The notes under the pieces: generated by a model
The model's database searches: none
Seen by the model: only the letters and a program-made list of their open reading frames with translations
What the model was told of the DNA's origin: nothing
Source of the DNA: DATGPD01 sp041398565
GTDB lineage: Bacteria > Planctomycetota > UBA1135 > UBA2386
Direction: 5' to 3'
Assembly (NCBI GenBank): GCA_041398565.1
Contig: JAWKUN010000002.1
Span: 1,922,001-1,986,000 of the forward strand
Length of the DNA stretch: 64,000 nt
Translations under genes and position numbers: made by a program
In this document: piece after piece, positions 61,012 through 64,000 of the stretch
Layout: each line of letters begins with the position of its first letter
Position numbering within the stretch: position 1 is the first letter of the stretch

Positions 61012-62412
61012 TCACGCGCCGAGCTGGGCGTCCGGAGTTGTTCCGCCCACGCATCGGTCCGAAGTGACCGGATCCCGCAGCCAAAGGAACGCGCCGAAGA
61101 GCGCGAGCGGCCACACCTGCAGGAAGAGCCGATCGAGGGCGGTTCCGAGGTGCCATGACAGGTCGTACGGCGTCAGCAGGAAGATGCCGAACTCCACCGC
61201 GACCACGCTGAGCGCGGCGCCGACCTCGGCTCCGAAGAAGCGCGCACCGCGCTGACGCCCGAGCAAGATGGCGGCCGCAGCGAGCGTCACCGGTCCGAGG
61301 CCGGCGGCCGCCCCGGCGCCGCGCAGGGACAGACACAGGCTGCCGTAGGCGCGGGCGACGGCACGCCAGCGCTCGCCGCTGGTCAGCATCGAGAGCGCCT
61401 TGCCCGAGTCGCTGTTCACCAGCAGGTCATTGCGGGGGGCCAGCCACAACTTGAAGGCCGCCCACGCGAAGAGCGCAGGAACGGCTCCGAGCGCCGTTCG
61501 AGCGATGGCGCGCGCAGCGACGCGCCAACCGTCGCGAAGCACCCAGCCGGCGACGTAGAACGCGACGAGGGCGCCGGCGACCAACAGGCCTTCGTTCTTG
61601 GTCCATGCCGCCAGGCCGGCGAACGCGCCCGCGGCTGGCAGAGCCTGCGCGCCGCCGAGACGCATCCACACGGCGCACGCGAGCGCGAAGCACGACAGCG
61701 GCACGTCGCCTGTCTGCGCCGCACCCTGCACGACGAAGAAGGGCGTCGCGCACAGCGCCAGGGTCGCCAGGCTGCCGAGGCGGCCTCCGCGCAGGCGGGC
61801 GACGCCGCCGCCGAGGAGCGCGAAGCCGCAGGCCGTGAACACGAGGGCGACGGCGAGCCCGGCGAGGTGGGTCTCGTCGCCGGTGAAGCGCCAGGCGCGC
61901 ATCGACAGCAACGGCAGCAGGAGCGGGTAGTCGGTGTGGACGAGGTCGTCGGCGAAGACCACGTCCCACGCGCCGCATGCCCGGTTCAGAAAGACGGCCC
62001 GGTTGCCCCAGATGCCGATGCCGTCCGCGTCCCCGAACGGCATGTCGCGAGCCTGGATTGCGAAGGAGACGAGGTTGGCGAGCAGGCCGGCGGCGACGAG
62101 GGCGCGCAGCCATCCAGGGGAGCGTGCGGCGTCGGGGTCGGCGTCGGGCGAAGCGTGGTGCGGCGCACGCCAGGCCAAGGCCCACGAGCCGAGGAGCGTC
62201 AGGCCTTCCACGGCCAGCGTCGCCGTGAAGCTCGGGCCGAGCGTGCAGATCGTGGCGAACGTGAGCACGCTCGTGAGGCCGAGCCCGAGGGGGACGGCCG
62301 AAGCCCACACCACGAGCGGGCCGGCTCGCCTGCGCGCCCCCGGCGCGACCAGCACCCGCAGCGCCGCGTGCCCGAGGAGGACAGGGAAGATCCAGGCGGA
62401 GAGGAGGTCCAC
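61012..62412 (-). CDS. ArnT/PMT-like membrane glycosyltransferase
   Basis: A 466-residue polytopic protein with about eleven membrane segments. After the first helices, the first extracytoplasmic loop has the pattern DMPFGDADGIGIWGNRAVFL with paired acidic residues, as in GT39/ArnT-family enzymes that use polyprenyl-phosphate sugars as donors. DDLVHTDYPLLLPLLS and AWTKNEGLLVAGALV also fit that family. The acceptor may be lipid, cell-wall glycan or protein. The gene ends 61 bases past the small membrane peptide on the opposite strand and starts 10 bases downstream of a small exported-protein gene's stop, with which it probably forms an operon. Confidence 0.85.
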   Translation of the reverse strand: MDLLSAWIFPVLLGHAALRVLVAPGARRRAGPLVVWASAVPLGLGLTSVLTFATICTLGPSFTATLAVEGLTLLGSWALAWRAPHHASPDADPDAARSPGWLRALVAAGLLANLVSFAIQARDMPFGDADGIGIWGNRAVFLNRACGAWDVVFADDLVHTDYPLLLPLLSMRAWRFTGDETHLAGLAVALVFTACGFALLGGGVARLRGGRLGSLATLALCATPFFVVQGAAQTGDVPLSCFALACAVWMRLGGAQALPAAGAFAGLAAWTKNEGLLVAGALVAFYVAGWVLRDGWRVAARAIARTALGAVPALFAWAAFKLWLAPRNDLLVNSDSGKALSMLTSGERWRAVARAYGSLCLSLRGAGAAAGLGPVTLAAAAILLGRQRGARFFGAEVGAALSVVAVEFGIFLLTPYDLSWHLGTALDRLFLQVWPLALFGAFLWLRDPVTSDRCVGGTTPDAQLGA

Positions 62413-62421
62413 GCGCCGGCT

Positions 62422-62862
62422 TCACTTTCCCTTGAGGTGGAACAGGATGGCGCCGTTGCCGGGGTCTTCGATCAGGTCCAGGCCGCGCTCACGCCAGTCC
62501 GCGGGCACGCTCGTGCGGTCGCGGTAGTTGACCACGATCCACGCGGCGTCGGGATCAGGGCGCACGTAGGTGGGAGCCAACGCGCGCTGTGCGAGGTACA
62601 TCTCGAACGCGGCGCGCCGCGCGCGCGCAGCGGCCATCGCGTCGCTGTTCGCGTGCGCCGCGGAGGTGAAGTCGCTCGGGTCGATCACGTAGCTGACCGC
62701 GCGCACGCCCACCAGGTGCGGACGGAAGCTGACGAAGCGCGCCGGGTAGTCCACGCCGGGCAGCGCGACCAGCGGCGTGGCCCGCGCGCGCTTGGTCGCG
62801 TCCCACACCGCCGGTGCAAGCGCTGCGAGGGCCAGGAGGGGGGCGAGGAGGGGACGCAGCAT
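62422..62862 (-). CDS. Small exported or membrane-anchored protein, unknown
   Basis: A 146-residue protein from ATG 62862 with an N-terminal hydrophobic segment (LLAPLLALAALAPAVW), a signal or anchor. The rest is alpha/beta (YPARFVSFRPHLVGVRAVSY, DAAWIVVNYRDRTSVPADWR, LDLIEDPGNGAILFHLKG). No family is recognised. It lies just upstream of the glycosyltransferase, with 9 bases between them, and about 70 bases downstream of fpg, so it may be an accessory factor of the transferase. The frame can begin at ATG 62901, which adds 13 basic residues. Confidence 0.7.
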   Translation of the reverse strand: MLRPLLAPLLALAALAPAVWDATKRARATPLVALPGVDYPARFVSFRPHLVGVRAVSYVIDPSDFTSAAHANSDAMAAARARRAAFEMYLAQRALAPTYVRPDPDAAWIVVNYRDRTSVPADWRERGLDLIEDPGNGAILFHLKGK

Positions 62863-62932
62863 GGCGCGAAGCGGCCGCAGCGGACGGCGCGCGCAGACCA
62901 TACCCGGGCCGCGCCGGTGGTCGCGGACAAGT

Positions 62933-63769
62933 TCAGCGCTGGCAACGCGGGCAGAAGAACGTCGAGCGCCCGCCGAGGACCAGGCGGCGGATCAGCGCCT
63001 GGCACTCAGGGCATGGCTCGCCTGCTCGGCCGTAGACGGCGAGCTGCTGCTGGAAGCGTCCGGAACGACGGTCGACGCCGATGTAGTCGCGGATGGTCGT
63101 GCCCCCAGCGGCGACGGCGTCGCCCAGGGTGCTGCGCACCGCCGTGGCCAGGGCGTCGCACGCGGCCCGGCCGAGACGACCGGCGGGGCGGGTCGGTCGC
63201 ACGCGGGCGCGGAACAGGGCCTCGGCGGCGTAGATGTTGCCCACGCCCACGACGTTGCGCGCGTCCATCAGGAACGTCTTGATCGGTGCCGAGCGCTTGC
63301 GCGTGGCGCCGTGCAGGAAGGCTCCGTCGAAGGAGGAGCCGAGCGGTTCGGGGCCGAGGTCGCGGAGCAGACGATGCTGCGCCACGTCGCCGGTGTCGAC
63401 GACGTCGAGGGCGCCGAAGCGGCGCGGATCCACGTAGCGCAGGACCCGGCTTCCGAGGCGGATGCGCCAGTGTTCGTGTGGGAGTCGCGGCAGGGGGCGG
63501 CGCACGTCCCACGTGGCGACGAAGAGGCGGCCGCTCATCCCCAGGTGCACCAGGGCGCTCAATGCCGGTGTGCCCGAGAACTCGAGGAGGAGGTACTTGG
63601 ACCGCCGCGCAGCACCCGCGAACCGGCGACCGACCAGCGCGTGCACGCGCTCGGTCGGGATCGGCCAGCGCAGGTCGGTGCGGAACACCTCGACGGCTCG
63701 GACCCGGGTACCGACCAAGGCGTGCTCGAGACCGCGACGGACGGTCTCGACTTCCGGGAGCTCGGGCAT
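62933..63769 (-). CDS. mutM: Formamidopyrimidine-DNA glycosylase (Fpg/MutM)
   Basis: A 278-residue DNA repair enzyme that removes 8-oxoguanine and formamidopyrimidines and nicks the abasic site. The start MPELPEVETVRRGLE is diagnostic, with the catalytic Pro and Glu following Met; ATG 63769 is therefore certain despite an open frame to 63904. The SKYLLLEFSG segment carries the conserved Lys. The MDARNVVGVGNIYAAEALF segment is the helix-two-turn-helix with the key Asn. The C-terminal zinc finger CPECQ...CPRC is complete. Length matches the family. Confidence 0.97.
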   Translation of the reverse strand: MPELPEVETVRRGLEHALVGTRVRAVEVFRTDLRWPIPTERVHALVGRRFAGAARRSKYLLLEFSGTPALSALVHLGMSGRLFVATWDVRRPLPRLPHEHWRIRLGSRVLRYVDPRRFGALDVVDTGDVAQHRLLRDLGPEPLGSSFDGAFLHGATRKRSAPIKTFLMDARNVVGVGNIYAAEALFRARVRPTRPAGRLGRAACDALATAVRSTLGDAVAAGGTTIRDYIGVDRRSGRFQQQLAVYGRAGEPCPECQALIRRLVLGGRSTFFCPRCQR

Positions 63770-63939
63770 GTCCCGATGATAGGCGCGCGCTCGGACGGGG
63801 CGTCCGTCCAGATGCCGGCGCGACGGGCGCTTCCGCCGCCGGGCGGCAGTGCGCGTGCGCCGGTTGTCGCAACCCCGGACACTTCCCGGGCGGTCCTCTC
63901 TCAACTTCGGGCGGCGGGAGTGACGAAGCAGGAGACGAG

Positions 63940-64000
63940 ATGAGTGGCAACCGAGAAGGGTCTCAGCGCCGGCGCACTCTGGTCGTCAACGGACCTCTGC
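63940..64000 (+). CDS. Start of an unidentified gene (partial)
   Basis: ATG 63940, with GGAGACGAG as a possible ribosome-binding site, opens a frame (MSGNREGSQRRRTLVVNGPL) to the window edge. The RRRxLVV-x-x-x-L start is seen in some small sensor/HAMP-type membrane proteins, but 20 codons are too few to decide. Confidence 0.4.
   Translation, partial: MSGNREGSQRRRTLVVNGPL

Overview
The window is high-GC DNA (roughly 70% by eye), gene-dense, with many GTG starts and few strong Shine-Dalgarno sites. Large secreted proteins with TPR, HEAT, kelch, beta-helix or FG-GAP-like folds and a heme-c/PA14-like protein point to a Planctomycetota-like heterotroph. This is inference from protein style. No rRNA or other taxonomic marker is present, and the leuS and fpg fragments would need a phylogeny to confirm it.

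Layout. 1-8.4 kb is core-like: the 3' end of leuS, a small membrane protein, an RlmL-type RNA methyltransferase, two coupled exported proteins (one with HEAT repeats) and a divergent sensor histidine kinase. 8.48-11.71 kb is a tRNA-Val(CAC) gene followed by a small decayed island. A 27-bp exact copy of the tRNA 3' end closes it. It holds a truncated tyrosine integrase, a VirD4/TraG coupling-protein fragment, a lower-GC membrane protein and an HNH nuclease cut off before its active site. Two perfect hairpins just beyond the right repeat look like the displaced tRNA terminator. 11.9-13.9 kb holds a translationally coupled pair: a Rieske-flavodoxin fusion and a DUF5996-like protein.

14.2-26.7 kb is one functional block: a secreted beta-helix protein, then a tightly packed operon of TPR protein, TonB-dependent receptor, DUF3450, a long ExbB (TtpC-like), a second ExbB, ExbD, TonB and a TPR lipoprotein. 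The order matches the Vibrio TonB2-type transport system and probably powers uptake through the encoded receptor; the substrate is not evident. 26.8-43.5 kb runs mainly on the minus strand: rhomboid protease, beta-CASP RNase, a four-module gluzincin/thioredoxin-like protein, a carboxypeptidase-regulatory-like repeat protein, a 1653-residue TPR protein with an embedded C39-like peptidase, an M48 metalloprotease, a methyltransferase and a kelch protein. 43.7-51 kb carries a membrane Ser/Thr kinase and two large exported proteins.

51-55 kb is the most interesting set: an ECF sigma factor, a membrane anti-sigma-like protein and a membrane-anchored CHAT (caspase-like) protein in one operon. This suggests sigma release by a CHAT protease. 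55.5-64 kb has a degenerate metallopeptidase-like exported protein, a thioredoxin-like gene separated from its own signal peptide by two tandem in-frame TGA codons, a repeat protein, a five-heme cytochrome c, a 42-residue membrane peptide, an ArnT-like glycosyltransferase, a small exported protein, fpg, and the start of one more gene.
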